Shown: in pieces, positions 9,540 to 18,954 of the stretch
How positions within the stretch are numbered: position 1 is the stretch's first letter
Layout of the letters: each line of letters opens with the position of its first letter
Assembly: GCA_003427395.1 (NCBI GenBank)
Contig: BFEA01000108.1
Coordinates: 3,099,887 to 3,121,040 of the forward strand
Origin: Chara braunii
Taxonomy: Eukaryota > Streptophyta > Charophyceae > Charales > Characeae
Direction: 5' to 3'
Length of the DNA: 21,154 nucleotides
Made by a program: the position numbers and the translations under genes
Notes under the pieces: model-generated
The model's database searches: none
Told to the model about the DNA's origin: nothing
What the model saw: only the letters and a program-made list of their open reading frames with translations

Positions 9540-9955
9540 AACGCTCTTCTTCCCCCCCACATTTATCTCTCCTTCCTTTTCTTCATCTCATTTACTCTCC
9601 TTTCTTTCAATTACTAAAAATTGGTTGTAACCATAACCAATGTCCTAACCCCCCTTCTCTTGCTTCTCCTTCTTTGTCTTTTCTTACTCTCAATCCTCAA
9701 CCCTTTATCCTTTGGTCTTTGCAACCTTTCATATCCCATTTTTTTTTGTTTTATAATACTTTTTTTTCGCTTAGTGTGTCCCCCACAGTTGAAGTTCCAT
9801 TGATCAGGTTAGTCTTCATTTTCCTCCTAATATTATTCAAAATAGTTTGTAATCAATAATAATACTAAAGTCATAATAACAACTATAATAATAATAATAA
9901 CAACAAACAATAAGAAAAATACTATATATAAAAGAGTGTTGACTGTAATTGAGTA
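9540..9955 (+). other. Pyrimidine-rich and AAT-rich simple sequence
   Basis: Positions 9540-9780 are strongly C/T-rich on the plus strand and give two hydrophobic low-complexity open frames that I do not accept as genes. Positions 9857-9910 contain AAT/AAC repeats resembling a decayed retroposon tail just ahead of the first F copy. Confidence 0.4.
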
Positions 9956-10026
9956 GGCGGTCTAGCTCGGTTTGTTAGTTACGTAAAAGGAAGTTAGAAG
10001 ACCGTGGTTTCAACTTCGTCGACTAC
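9956..10026 (+). repeat. tRNA-like head of F copy 1
   Basis: TAGCTCGGTTTGTTAG at 9963 and a box B-like GGTTTCAACTTC near 10006-10017 have almost the same length and layout as the module at 494-565. Pairing in the arms is poor. It is a tRNA-derived relic, not a tRNA gene. Confidence 0.5.
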
Positions 10027-10176
10027 CTGCAACACTCTTGATTCCAATTTATTGAGATAGCTGGTTTTTTCTTCCGCATAACTTTAACAACGACCTTGGT
10101 CATCATGAGTGTGTATATGTGCGTACGTGTGCTGCATTGGAAAAAGTGGTTGCCATAATTGTTGTTCACACTCATT

Positions 10177-10203
10177 GGGGAGGGGGAGGGGGGTGGGGGG
10201 GGG
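10177..10203 (+). other. Predicted G-quadruplex tract
   Basis: Four runs of four or more G are separated by single A, A and T bases; the last run is nine G. Single-base loops are the most stable G-quadruplex arrangement known. It lies within the first F copy and is absent from the second. Confidence 0.7.
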
Positions 10204-10600
10204 CACACTTACTTTCAAAACGCTCATTTTTTATGTTACTACCCCATCCGAGTCTCTACAACAGGCTCACACTTAGATTCCTTTCAATAGATTGAGATAG
10301 GCAAGGGAAGACTTTCCCCCAGCGTATTCGGCCCTTACCAAGTCCCAAACGTATCTTAGTCGAAAAAAGTATTAGCTTAACCCGGTCAGACGTAGCAGTT
10401 AGCTCATTTATTTTCCATTGCCCTGCACGTATCTGAATAAGTGTTATGATTAAATATGTTCGTTTTCCACATAGTTCAGACGCGTGTAGTGAAAATTCTT
10501 GCACCACGTATCTGAACCCAACTCATGCTTTTGCGTCTAATTAAATCATTAATAAAAAATAATAAAAATAAAATAAAAAAAACAAATAAGAAAAGAAAAT

Positions 10601-11334
10601 ACTAAAGGATCTCCCCCGTATTTGGAGCTGATAGTTCCTTCAGGGATTCAATTCCCTTAACAGTCTTATAACTTTGAGTTCAACGCAGTGTGATTGTTAC
10701 AACCATTTGTTCACACAAGCCTGAAAGTTACCGAGGTATCTGCAGAGAACTCTTAGTAACTTGAGTATAAGCTTTCAAACCTCACGCCCATATTCTCACC
10801 TCACCAACCGCAAGATGTCCACAAACAAGTGAGTCCTCTTCTTCCTCTCCACTCATTTTTTCTCTCCCACAAGGCTAACCTCTTTGCCCATAGCACCCTG
10901 GTCTTAATCTTCTTCCACCCTCGTCTTGCTGGGTTCCTTATATTAGCGCTGAATAATAAGTAACAGTAAGAATTCAGCCTAATAACAACAATATTTTATA
11001 ACGAGTGTTTTCAAGTTGTCTTCTTAATTTGATACAACTACAGCAATCAACAAAAAACCGATAGTGCACGTAAGTACTCTCTCTCTTCTTTTTCCTTATT
11101 AATTTTTTTTTTTTTTCTCTCCTTCTTCCTTCCCTCTACATACCTTTCTCCCATTCTTTGCTAATTAGTATTATAATAACTTCAGCCCCACAACCCTCAA
11201 TGCTCCCTCCCTCACTTGATCTTGTCCCTTATTCGCTGCTACTGCTTATCTAAAAAAAAAAAGATAAAGAGAAAATAACAATAATAATAAAACTTAAAAT
11301 TGCATTGGAATGAGAGTCACAACAGAAGTTCATG
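10601..11334. other. No gene seen
   Basis: Mixed unclassified sequence. A T run occurs at 11103-11117 and pyrimidine-rich stretches at 10835-10930 and 11080-11160. An AGGGATTCAATTCCCT hairpin (about 10642) loosely recalls a tRNA T-arm, but no box A lies upstream. AATAAT repeats at 11277-11290 precede the second F copy. Confidence 0.3.
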
Positions 11335-11880
11335 TTGCCCCAACTTAGTTGGTTATGCACACAAGTGACATTTTTCATGCCAATCGACTTAGATAGTCAA
11401 TACACCTCTCCTTGCTTAGTACCGATAGAGTTTTTGACCAACATATGTGTGTATGTGTGCAATGTAGAAAAATTACGCCCAGATTGACAAATTGCTCTTT
11501 CCTTGTATCAGTTGCTCCTATTAAGCTCACACTCAGACTCCCTTAAGTGGGTTGAATTTAATACCAAATTAATAGATGCCTTAATCCTAGAAAACAACCT
11601 AGTTCCTACCATCTTATAATTCAGACAAACGACATATCGTTTTCGTTTGTAAGCTAGGAGAATCAGCGGACTGTTCAACTGTGCCAAGATCTTAAAAAAA
11701 CAATAGTATGTATAGTTCTCAAACCGATCTAACATGTCATGGTCTATTCCAGACTCCCGAGAACAACATACCGCTTAGTCTGTGCAAACTCAGAGATCAG
11801 TAACTTGAAGTTTTTAAGTCAGTAGTTTTATCAGCATGTGTAGATGCGAAAAACTACGGCAATTTGTGCATCTGAAGCAA
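11335..11880 (+). mobile_element. F-family SINE-like element, copy 2
   Basis: The head ACTTAGTTGGTTATGCACAC (11343) continues into AAGTGACATT, which closely matches the tRNA-like module at 503-532, but box B is lost. The body blocks match copy 1 in order: CCAATCGACTTAGATAG (11380), ATGTGTGTATGTGTGCAATG (11444), GCTCACACTCAGACTCC (11525), GTGTAGATGCGAAAAAC (11837) and CATCTGAA (11869). The minus-strand open frame at 11508-11735 has no recognisable domain. Box B loss and divergence indicate an inactive copy. Confidence 0.5.
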
Positions 11881-11975
11881 CATCACTACCGAGGTAAGCT
11901 ATGCATTATAAGCGGAGAGGCGAGCAACCCTCTTCTCTTTAAATGTCTCCCCCTGTCTCTCTCACCCCCTTCCTT

Positions 11976-12018
11976 TCTCTCTCTCTCTCTCACACACACA
12001 CACACGCACACACACACA
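11976..12018 (+). repeat. (CT)n/(CA)n compound microsatellite
   Basis: CT repeats at 11976-11990 change directly to CA repeats with one G interruption up to 12018. The C/T-rich region begins about 11945. The open frame here is repeat-derived (alternating Thr-His). Confidence 0.9.
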
Positions 12019-13113
12019 TTTGCACACTTATTGAGAAAAATTCTCACTGCCCCTATCGACCATCAAAGAACTAAGATTCACAGGGGGAGGAGAGAAAACA
12101 GACTTTGTTGAGCTCAACTCAACTCTGTGAAATAACTTTAGAGGTGCAAGATCAGTGAACGTTTGTCTAACTCAAGTGCTCGCAGCTCGATTACGAAGGA
12201 GCACACACGTCACGAGATGCGTTTTTCTTTCTTCATTTCTTCTTTCTCTTCTTCTTCTTCGTCGTCATCATTCACCTAGTATTTTTCTTACCTTCCCTTC
12301 CACCGCCTATAATAGTAAAAGTTCGATCATATTACTCCTTTGCAAGCTCCGAAAATACGACTGCATTCAAACAATTGGAATAATATTAAAAATAAAAATA
12401 TAAAGGTATCGTTGCCCATGTCGTACAAAATTCATATATCATCTCCTCTTTCTCCTATCCGTCTTATTCTTTACCATATTTTTCTTCCTTCTACCATACC
12501 ACCTTTATTCCTTCCTCCTCGGTGTCGGTACAAATACCCTTACAATGGTACCCGCACTTCTTTGATGATCAACTGTGTGTTAACGGAAAAAATAGAGAAT
12601 GCGTGGTCGCATAATTTTGAGGCACTCATTATTATTATTATTTTTTTATATTCCAAAGTAGTGACGATCGCCAACCAACGTTTTGCTTTTGATTAAATTA
12701 TGATTAAGTTTTTTTTTTTTTTTTTAATACATCTGTTTACTGCGCATATGTGTGCACGGAGGCAGCATTGCCATGACCGACGCCAGGGAAGACAACCAGT
12801 GCAATGAAATTTTAGAGGTGACCATCTTTATTTTATTTCAAGGGGCTTTGAAGCCTATATAGTGCGTGGTGAAACAAAGCGGTTTGTGGTGTTTGCCCAC
12901 TGATAAAAGTAATTTCACAGTCTCAGTGAATGCGGGCATATACGGAGGTTAGCATGGATAGAGTTTGAGCTTGTCATCGTTGGAAGGGTAAAGGCGCGAC
13001 TTTGGTGTAAGAGGTTGTGCGTACGATAACCGTAAGCTGAGCCAAGCCCCACGTGCGGCGAATGCCGAGGTTAGGTGACAATAGATTTGGTCGGTAGGCC
13101 AAGGTTGAGAGAT
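12019..13113. other. No gene; mixed unclassified DNA
   Basis: Positions 12228-12270 contain a CTT-rich pyrimidine tract, and 12707-12725 a T run. Positions 12730-13110 are less AT-rich and repeat-free by eye. The plus-strand open frames at 12155-12403 and 12340-12696 overlap in different frames and are low complexity. Confidence 0.3.
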
Positions 13114-13860
13114 GGTTAACGAGGGGATGAATATTCGTCGTTTTCGCTGACAATTTCAGTACGAAATTCGTCGAAATTTTCAAAAACAAACGATATGGGG
13201 CCATAGTGCAAATATAAAAAAAAAGAAACAGGAAAAAAAAAATTAAAAAAATAACAAAAAACACTATAAAACCCAAACACAAAAACACTGTCGAAGTTAA
13301 AATAAAGCGTCCGACGAATTCAACGAAATGCAAACTTTTTCATTAACCGCAGATGTTATTTTCGACGAATTTTGCACTGAATCGCACCGAAACTGTCTTA
13401 TTGTGGTGATTTTTTTTTTCTTATTTTTTTTTTTTCTTCTGTGATATATACGTGCTTTAGGGTACATCATTCGCCAAAAATTGACATGTTTGGATCAATA
13501 ATGAAAATTTGGCATTTCGTTGAATTCGTTGGAGACTTCATTTTAACCCCGACAATGTTTTATAGTGTTTTTTTGTTATTTTTTCGTTTTCTATGACCTG
13601 TTTTTTTTTTTCGATGTTTGCACTATGGACCCATATCGTTTGTTTTTGCAAATTTTGACGAATTCCGCACCGAAATTTGTGGGGAAATGTCAATTTTTTT
13701 ATTATTGACCCAAACATGTAAAAACATGGCACATGACGTACCTTAAAGCACATATATATCACACAGAGAGAAAAAAAAAAAAAAAAAAAAAATCACCACA
13801 ATGTGACAGTTTGGTGCACTTCGATGCAAAATTCGCCGAAAATAATACCCCTGGTTAACC
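13114..13860. mobile_element. Foldback element with GGTTAAC ends
   Basis: The left end GGTTAACGAGGGG (13114) is mirrored by the right end CCCCTGGTTAACC finishing at 13860; TATTCGTCG and its partner CGCCGAAAATA follow inward. A related ATTAACC...TATTTTCGACG block lies in the middle near 13343. Two inverted repeats overlap: about 13146-13345 with 13500-13690, and about 13340-13470 with 13735-13845. Matching words include ACGAATTCAACGAAATGC, AACGATATGGGG, ATTGTGGTGATTTTT and GTGATATATACGTGCTTTA. T and A runs lie in the arms. No long frame is credible, and no clear target duplication is visible. Confidence 0.7.
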
Positions 13861-13989
13861 ATATGTGCATGGTATAGGTTGGTGAGAACGTGATGCTTTG
13901 TGGTGTGGATAAATGCATTGGACAAATGATGTCGGTTAACGATTGTGCGTTTTTTTTGCAGCAGATCGTGAGACAACAATATGTTTAAG

Positions 13990-14420
13990 TTTCACGTTGT
14001 CACTCGCGGCGGTCCCACACCCAGACGTAAAGTAAAGTTTTTGGTGTTGGACCTCACGGTCGTGTCACGTAGGAGTTTCTTTGTGTCACTTTACGCAATA
14101 CCAACTCCGACCGTGCGCGCGTGCTATACCTCTCGCGACTCCCTACGACAGGTTAAGGATCCCGCGAGGTACAACATTACCTCCATCTGCGGGAGTTGTC
14201 ACCATCCCTTAGGTGGGCGTATCCCTGCTGAGCTACTGACCCACGTGCGAAGGCTTTTACATGCAATCGCAGAGGTAGGCCAACCGAGGGCGTTTTCTTG
14301 ATCGTCGTGCATAGGCATACGTGCGGTAGAACGCCTTAAGACTGACCCGTATGTCGAGCCCGAGATGCTAACTCTCCGGACTGACTATCTAATCAAGTCG
14401 ACTTATCGGACAGTCTTCCA
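13990..14420 (+). repeat. R1 dispersed repeat, copy 3 (fullest)
   Basis: It starts at TTCACGT (13991), shared with copy 2. The order is CGGTCCCACACCC (14009), GGACCTCACGGTCGTGTCAC (14050), CCTCTCGCGACTCCCTACGA (14131), CACCATCCC (about 14200), GTGCGAAGG (about 14247), GCAATCGCAGAGGTAGGCC (14263), and ACGCCTTAAGACTGACCCGTA (about 14331, shown in part in copies 1 and 2). The 106-codon frame at 13981-14301 is open, but its counterpart has a stop in copy 2 and a frameshift in copy 1. It adjoins the foldback element to its left. The class of the element is unknown. Confidence 0.7.
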
Positions 14421-14949
14421 CGCTTAACTAACTATGGCAATTACTCTATGTTTCCTTTGTTAACCTTATGAAAATGTCAGAGTCAACCCTTAGTAATCTC
14501 TCTTTCTTCTCAAAAGAAGTCCCAGACAAAATGACTTCCTAGGTACCGACCAGCCTACGATCCCATTCACAAGTATATATAGATATATGCATGTATGTAT
14601 GTAAATCATGGGAGCTGACTGAGCGGTGAACCTCACTTTCACGATTGCCGTGTCCCTTTGCCCGAATTTCCAAAAGATCCCAAACTCAGGAGACAGTACA
14701 AATGTCCAACACCTGCGCAGATGCAGGAAAACACATACAAGCATACAGATGCAGACACAGAATGCGCTACACGCGTCAACCTTTAATCCATTCATAGCAT
14801 GCCACTCACGCCCCAAACCCTTGAAAACAACATTCCTTCCTACCCCTGACTCCATTTTACCCCAGCCCCACACATTTCGAAGACTCCTGAGTGTGATTTG
14901 AACAATTTAGGCGTAGATACAGGGGAAAGATTTATCTGTTCCCTTCTTA
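14421..14949. other. No gene seen
   Basis: Unclassified sequence. Two opposing open frames (minus 14490-14873 and plus 14626-14901) overlap each other over the same bases and show no domain, so neither is supported. An ATGTATGT-type short repeat lies at 14585-14600. Confidence 0.3.
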
Positions 14950-15027
14950 GGTTTTGTCTTAGGTGTGGGTGTCAAGCCATGGTGGAAGTTGAGTCGGAAT
15001 TCTACCGACCTATTATCCAGAGATAAC
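14950..15027 (+). repeat. G segment, copy 2
   Basis: 78 bases matching 4110-4187, best over TTAGGTGTGGGTGTCAAG, GTTGAGTCGG and TATTATC...GATAAC. Related but weaker sequence is at 1885-1965. Flanks are less alike, so the edges of the full element are unknown. Confidence 0.5.
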
Positions 15028-15610
15028 ATAATTGCTGCTCTTACGGATTCCCCGTAAGTTCTCCGAAGTGTCGAAACCTGTAGACACAACACAGTACAAG
15101 AGAAACTTAACATCTTTCTTCCTAACTGAGATCTAGAAAGTTCCTTCTAGACTCTGTGTCCTCTGTCTGACTCCTATCCTTAACTAATCGTTTAGGCTGT
15201 TTCCTTTTCGCTTCAGGTAGTGAATAGTAGTTCACTTCCCTTTTTACTGTCGCAGTAACTCTCCACAATCTCATTTCTATCCCTTTTGGGATTATCCTAT
15301 CTGAGGTCCCTTCTTTCTCCCAACACACATGATCACATCATCAATCCAACTTGTGAAAGGAATCTCATGGAAAGGAATCAGATGAATGGATAGTCTTTCT
15401 CTGAGGCAAGATTCTCACTTATCCCCTTTTAGTAGAATCAGAGATAGTTAGTTAGGACTGAACAATGCAAATTGTGGAGAAAGTTATCGGTGGTATGGCA
15501 GACCATTCAGGACATATCCATTTGTTACTGGAGCTTGTTTGACAAAGACAAACTTCGTGGGCCTTGGCCCATGTGTGCCAAGCACATTTAGCGGTAGGCT
15601 TATCCTATGG
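15028..15610. other. No gene seen
   Basis: Unclassified sequence with small hairpins, for example CTAGAAAGTTCCTTCTAG at about 15133. The minus-strand open frames at 14907-15113 and 15122-15328 have no recognisable domain. Confidence 0.3.
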
Positions 15611-16330
15611 CTAGCCACTGATAAGGCAGGTGTCCCTGAAACCTCACAACTTCTTATATCGGACTAGTCACTCATAAGACAGGATTCCCCTGCTACTCTT
15701 ATCACTGACTAACTCTCAATAAGGTGGGTACCCAAGGATCCTTACTACTCTTATCACTAACTAAGCCCTAGAATGTTTATTGATAAGGCAGATGTCCTTG
15801 AAACCTCACAACTTCTTATATCGGACTAGTCACTGATAAGACAGGATTCCCTTGCAACTCTTATCACTGGCTAACCCTCAATAAGGTGAGTGTCCAAGGA
15901 TCCTTACTACTCTTATCACTGACTATAATGTTAGGTTTAATCAGTGATAAGGCAAGTGTCCTTGAAACCTCACAAATCTTATATCAGACTAGTCACTGAT
16001 AAGACAGGATTCCCCTGCTACTCTTATCATTGGCTAGCCCTCAAAAAGGTGGGTCTCCAAGGACCCTTACTACTCTTATCACTGAAAAAAATGTTAAGTT
16101 GGTTAATGATAAGGCAGGTGTCCTTGAGACCTCACAACTCTTATATCAGACTAGTCACTGATAAGACAGGATTCCCCTGCTACTCTTATCAGTGGCTTGC
16201 CCTCAATAAGGTGGGTGTCCAAGGATCCTTGCACTTACCACTGACCAAGCGTAAGGCTCATTTGGAGTTAAGGCAGGATTTCCCTGTTATTCTTACCCCA
16301 CACAAGTCTTATCTGTGGCTCAGGTCATCG
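15611..16330 (+). repeat. 162-bp tandem array of triple GATAAG hairpins
   Basis: TGATAAGG recurs at 15619, 15781, 15945 and 16107 (intervals 162, 164, 162), giving four clear units plus a decayed fifth from about 16262. Each unit holds three sub-repeats of about 50 bases. Each sub-repeat begins with (G)ATAAG plus a CAGG- or GTGGG-type word and ends with CTTATC or CTTATATC, so each can fold back; the middle one pairs TGATAAG with CTTATCA perfectly in most units. The open frame at 15944-16417 is 157 codons with a 54-residue internal repeat. It arises because 162 is a multiple of three and is lost across the first two units, so I do not call it a gene. Confidence 0.85.
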
Positions 16331-16659
16331 CTTTCGATGACATTCGAGCCTAGAATCGTTGTTAGTTTGGAGACTTATTGCTGGATCAAATGTATAATAA
16401 GCAAACTGATCAGCTAGATTTATGACAGTCGATTATGGCAACTCAAATCAAGGTACCCATCATCTGTTTGGGTGGGATATAGAGAAATGATCACGAGAGG
16501 CCTGATAGTTTGTATCCAGACCTTCAATCAGTGTCCACTGCAAGGTTGCTGTATCCAGAAGCAATCTGTTTCACACTCAACCACATTTTTCTCTACCCAC
16601 AATCCAAGACCTGAAGTGTTGTTGATTTTGAATCCCTAACCCTTATGATCATTGTTACG
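16331..16659. other. No gene seen
   Basis: Unclassified sequence between the tandem array and the second E copy, without obvious repeats. Confidence 0.3.
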
Positions 16660-17019
16660 ATGATTGCTTGTATGAGACATCACCTGGGTCGAAGTAACGT
16701 ACCTCGTTGTTCCCTGCCTGCAAAGTTACGCCTGAACTCCGGCAGAGCTCCCTCAATCGCTCTGTTGCATGGATCAATTGAGAAATGAGAGTCCTTTGTG
16801 CATGAATACTGATCTCAGTAAGCCATCGGAAAATACTATGTCTACTCATGTTGCTTGAAGATGGTTGTGTGCTTATGTAGGGTTTTTAGGCATAGGAAAA
16901 TGAAGGAGGATAAAGGATGTAAGAGTCATCATGCCTGTTGGCGTCTCTCCTTCGCTCCGTTGCCTCGAACCCTTGTCCGATTCTGATTCATATCCTAGCA
17001 TGTGACCTCAAATGATATA

Positions 17020-17062
<43 letters not shown>

Positions 17063-17074
17063 GTAATAAATAAC
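16660..17074 (+). mobile_element. E-family retroposon-like element, copy 2, with (AAT)n tail
   Basis: Positions 16697-16780 match the two modules of copy 1 at 6500-6680. AAGGAGGATAAAGGATG (about 16903), CTCGAACC (about 16963) and TCCTAGCATGTGACCTCAAA (16993-17012) match its 3' part in order. A (TAA)n tail of about 13 units follows at 17020-17062, with decayed units to about 17074. Only one module is present here against two in copy 1. The minus-strand frame at 16655-16849 is not kept in copy 1, which has stops. It looks like a non-autonomous, target-primed type insertion, but the 5' end and target duplication are not identifiable. Confidence 0.6.
17020..17074 (+). repeat. (AAT)n microsatellite
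   Basis: About 14 uninterrupted TAA/AAT units followed by imperfect ones. It is interpreted as the tail of the E copy. Confidence 0.9.
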
Positions 17075-17121
17075 AAGGAACATGAGAGCGAAATGATATC
17101 CAAACCCGGACTGTGAGATCG

Positions 17122-17182
17122 CATAGGTGTCTGAGTAGGTATATACCAGCAGCAAACATCATGGTATTGAGCCTTCATCCAA
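17122..17182 (+). repeat. Weak tRNA-like relic
   Basis: CTGAGTAGG (17131) and GGTATTGAGCC (17163-17173) resemble the box A and box B words of the module at 494-565, but spacing is about 8 bases short and no arms fold well. It follows an (AAT)n tail, where a new retroposon head might be expected. Confidence 0.2.
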
Positions 17183-17394
17183 ACTGAGCTATATAATAGA
17201 GTAATGAGCCAATGCTCAAGCCCTCAGGCCCATACCAACTCACTATTCATGGTCGCTCTCCTATATCTGGCACCCAATGCCCAATTTATACATCTTGCCT
17301 ACCCTCATATACTTGCGCTCACGCAACAGGCCTACTGTGATAGTGAAGTCCCATCTATACGATGTCACTACTAGTGCAAATTGCAATTGTACGC
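17183..17394. other. No gene; lead-in to the D region
   Basis: Unclassified sequence without recognisable repeats. Open frames that start here run on into the CT/TGTCAC tract. Confidence 0.3.
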
Positions 17395-17575
17395 TGGCAC
17401 GCTTTCTCTTCCCTCTTTTCTCTATTTTCTCTCTCTCGGACTGTCTCGCTTTTGGTGTGTACGTGTCTTTCTCTGCGTATCGCTGCGTCCGTCACGGGCT
17501 GTGTCTCTTTGCGTATGTCACAGTCTGTGTCCCATGTATGCGTGACCATGGCGAATCTGTGGTGCAATGCCATGC
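17395..17575 (+). repeat. CT tract plus TGTCAC-rich module, first
   Basis: A C/T-rich stretch (about 17400-17450) is followed by degenerate TGTSTCTYTGYGTAT and GTCACAGTCTGTGT words. The same order, CT tract then GTGTCAC words, occurs at 19340-19640 and 20190-20545. Open frames on both strands exist only because of the low complexity. Confidence 0.55.
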
Positions 17576-17945
17576 GGTCAGCGGTACTGGACCAGTCAGC
17601 CCCAGTCCAGCCCAGCAAGTACCCTCCGGGACTGTGTATACCGTGGCCAGGGAATCAGGACAGACCAATGAGTCGCAGTAGTATAAATCTAGAGGCTATG
17701 CACAACCATTCATTCATTCCTGCGGAGCCATGAGGAAGTGCTGCTACAGTGCCTTAGGCAACAGTGCTCAGCGGATGCCCAGAGTGTTCAGTGGAATGCG
17801 TGCTGTGAGAGCGTACAGCACCACGCGTGAGACGTCCAGGATGGTCCAGTGTATGTGCACAGTGTGATGTTGGGCGCTGTGTCGCTACAGCCATTGAAAG
17901 TGAATTTTTTTCTGGTTGCCATATTTCTGCATTGTGTGGGCGTAC
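17576..17945 (+). repeat. D-family dispersed repeat, copy 1
   Basis: It matches 20649-21114. Shared landmarks in order are GTCAGCGGTAC, CCAGCAAGTACC, GGGACTGTGT, CAGACCAA-GAG, CATTCATTCATTC, GAGCCATG-GGAA, GCTGC-ACAG, and later a T-rich block leading to TGCAT and CTGCAYTGTGT. A shared open frame exists over about 25 codons around 17610-17680, but most differences there change the amino acid and a TAG ends it in this copy, so it is unlikely to be coding. Confidence 0.6.
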
Positions 17946-18915
17946 ATTGCCTGTTTGTTGTGCTACCATTTGCATGCATGAAAAGTGTGGACGAGCGAGT
18001 CTTATAATGCCAGGGTCATGAATGCGGACGAAGCCCAGTAATCCAAATCGCAGCATCATACTGCAGTCCAAGTAGTCAAGCCAGAGTAGACAACACAAGG
18101 GAACTGAGTAAACATCCATTTGAGAACGAAACAGCAGAATCTTGAGTCGATGCCCAAGCCCATTTGGGCAGTACCAACAACATAACCCATCGTAGTTTTT
18201 TCTCCGGAATGGTGCCCGATGCCTCATCTACTCTACAATCCAATATTACAGCTACAACAGGGAAGCAACCAGACAATTTGACGACCAGCAAGTGATGACG
18301 TCAATGCCACTGTCGAGTCCTTCTCTACTAGGTACGTCCTCTCTTCACCCACACTCTTCCTTGATAACCCACGCAGCGCCCTTCACCTCCGAAGATCCAT
18401 CTTTGTCCTTCACTTCCACTGCACCCTCATGCAGCCCGGCTATGGCCTCCAGAGTTCCTTTGTGTAGGCAACGCCCTACAACTTAGTGCTAGCCTGCCTC
18501 ATCCCAGCGCAGCGCAGCCATGCATAGCGCAACAACTTGCCTTTGCTCAGCGTGCCAGCAATGCCCGCATTGGCCACGACCCCTGCCCACTCGCATTCTC
18601 TGCCTATATGCCAATGCTGCGTGTGGGTGGCCTGTCCTGTCCTGCGCCCAGGGCTCAATCAACTGAGGCCCCTGGGCTCGACTGACTCTAGCAGGAGTCT
18701 GGGTTCCACGATGCACTCCAACCAACCGGCGTGCTGCGACCGTCGGATACCCTTTCTACGAATGTCGGAAGAAAAAAAACCGTTCGCGGGTATTCTGACC
18801 AGCCTTCTCTCAGGGCGGTCACATGTCTGGCCCGCCTTCACTTAGGGCGGGCACGAGGCCGGCGGCGTGCTATATATACATATGAAAGCATGGATGAGAC
18901 GAGTCTGATTTGCTC
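17946..18915. other. No gene I can support; GC-balanced stretch
   Basis: Many open frames of 60-157 codons occur on both strands, as expected when A/T-rich stops become rarer. The longest (minus 17754-18227, 157 codons) overlaps the D repeat and has no recognisable motif. At 18803-18866 two tandem 32-base units start CCTTCWCTYAGGGCGG. I cannot exclude a decayed gene, but nothing identifies one. Confidence 0.3.
18803..18866 (+). repeat. Short tandem duplication, 2 x 32 bases
   Basis: CCTTCTCTCAGGGCGGTCAC at 18803 recurs as CCTTCACTTAGGGCGGGCAC at 18835, followed in both by a GGCC-containing part. Confidence 0.6.

Positions 18916-18954
<39 letters not shown>

Larger units (their letters stand above)
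9956..10600 (+). mobile_element. F-family SINE-like element, copy 1
   Basis: The order is a tRNA-like head, then CCAATTTATTGAGATAG (10043), a GT-rich stretch (about 10105-10135), CTCACACTTAGATTCC (about 10265), and a GTGTAGTGAAAATTC-to-ATCTGAA block (about 10484-10515). The copy ends in an A-rich tail of AATAAAAATAAAAT type (10545-10600). All of these blocks except the tail have counterparts in the same order at 11335-11880. The open frames here have no recognisable product. A long G-run insertion at 10177-10203 is specific to this copy. Confidence 0.55.

Noticed and set aside
13945-13966. T run followed by GCAG resembling a 3' splice site
   Set aside because: It lies between two repeats with no exon-like frame conserved on the far side.
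13981-14301. 106-codon open frame in R1 copy 3, alignable to a frame in copy 1
   Set aside because: A 1-base indel shifts the frame in copy 1 and a TGA interrupts it in copy 2; the match is at nucleotide level.
15944-16417. 157-codon open frame with a 54-residue internal repeat
   Set aside because: It is produced by the 162-base tandem array, whose period is a multiple of three; the earlier units of the array do not keep the frame open and no protein family is recognisable.
17754-18227. 157-codon minus-strand open frame with several Cys residues
   Set aside because: It overlaps the plus-strand D repeat, other frames are also open here, and no domain or conserved counterpart is visible in the second D copy.
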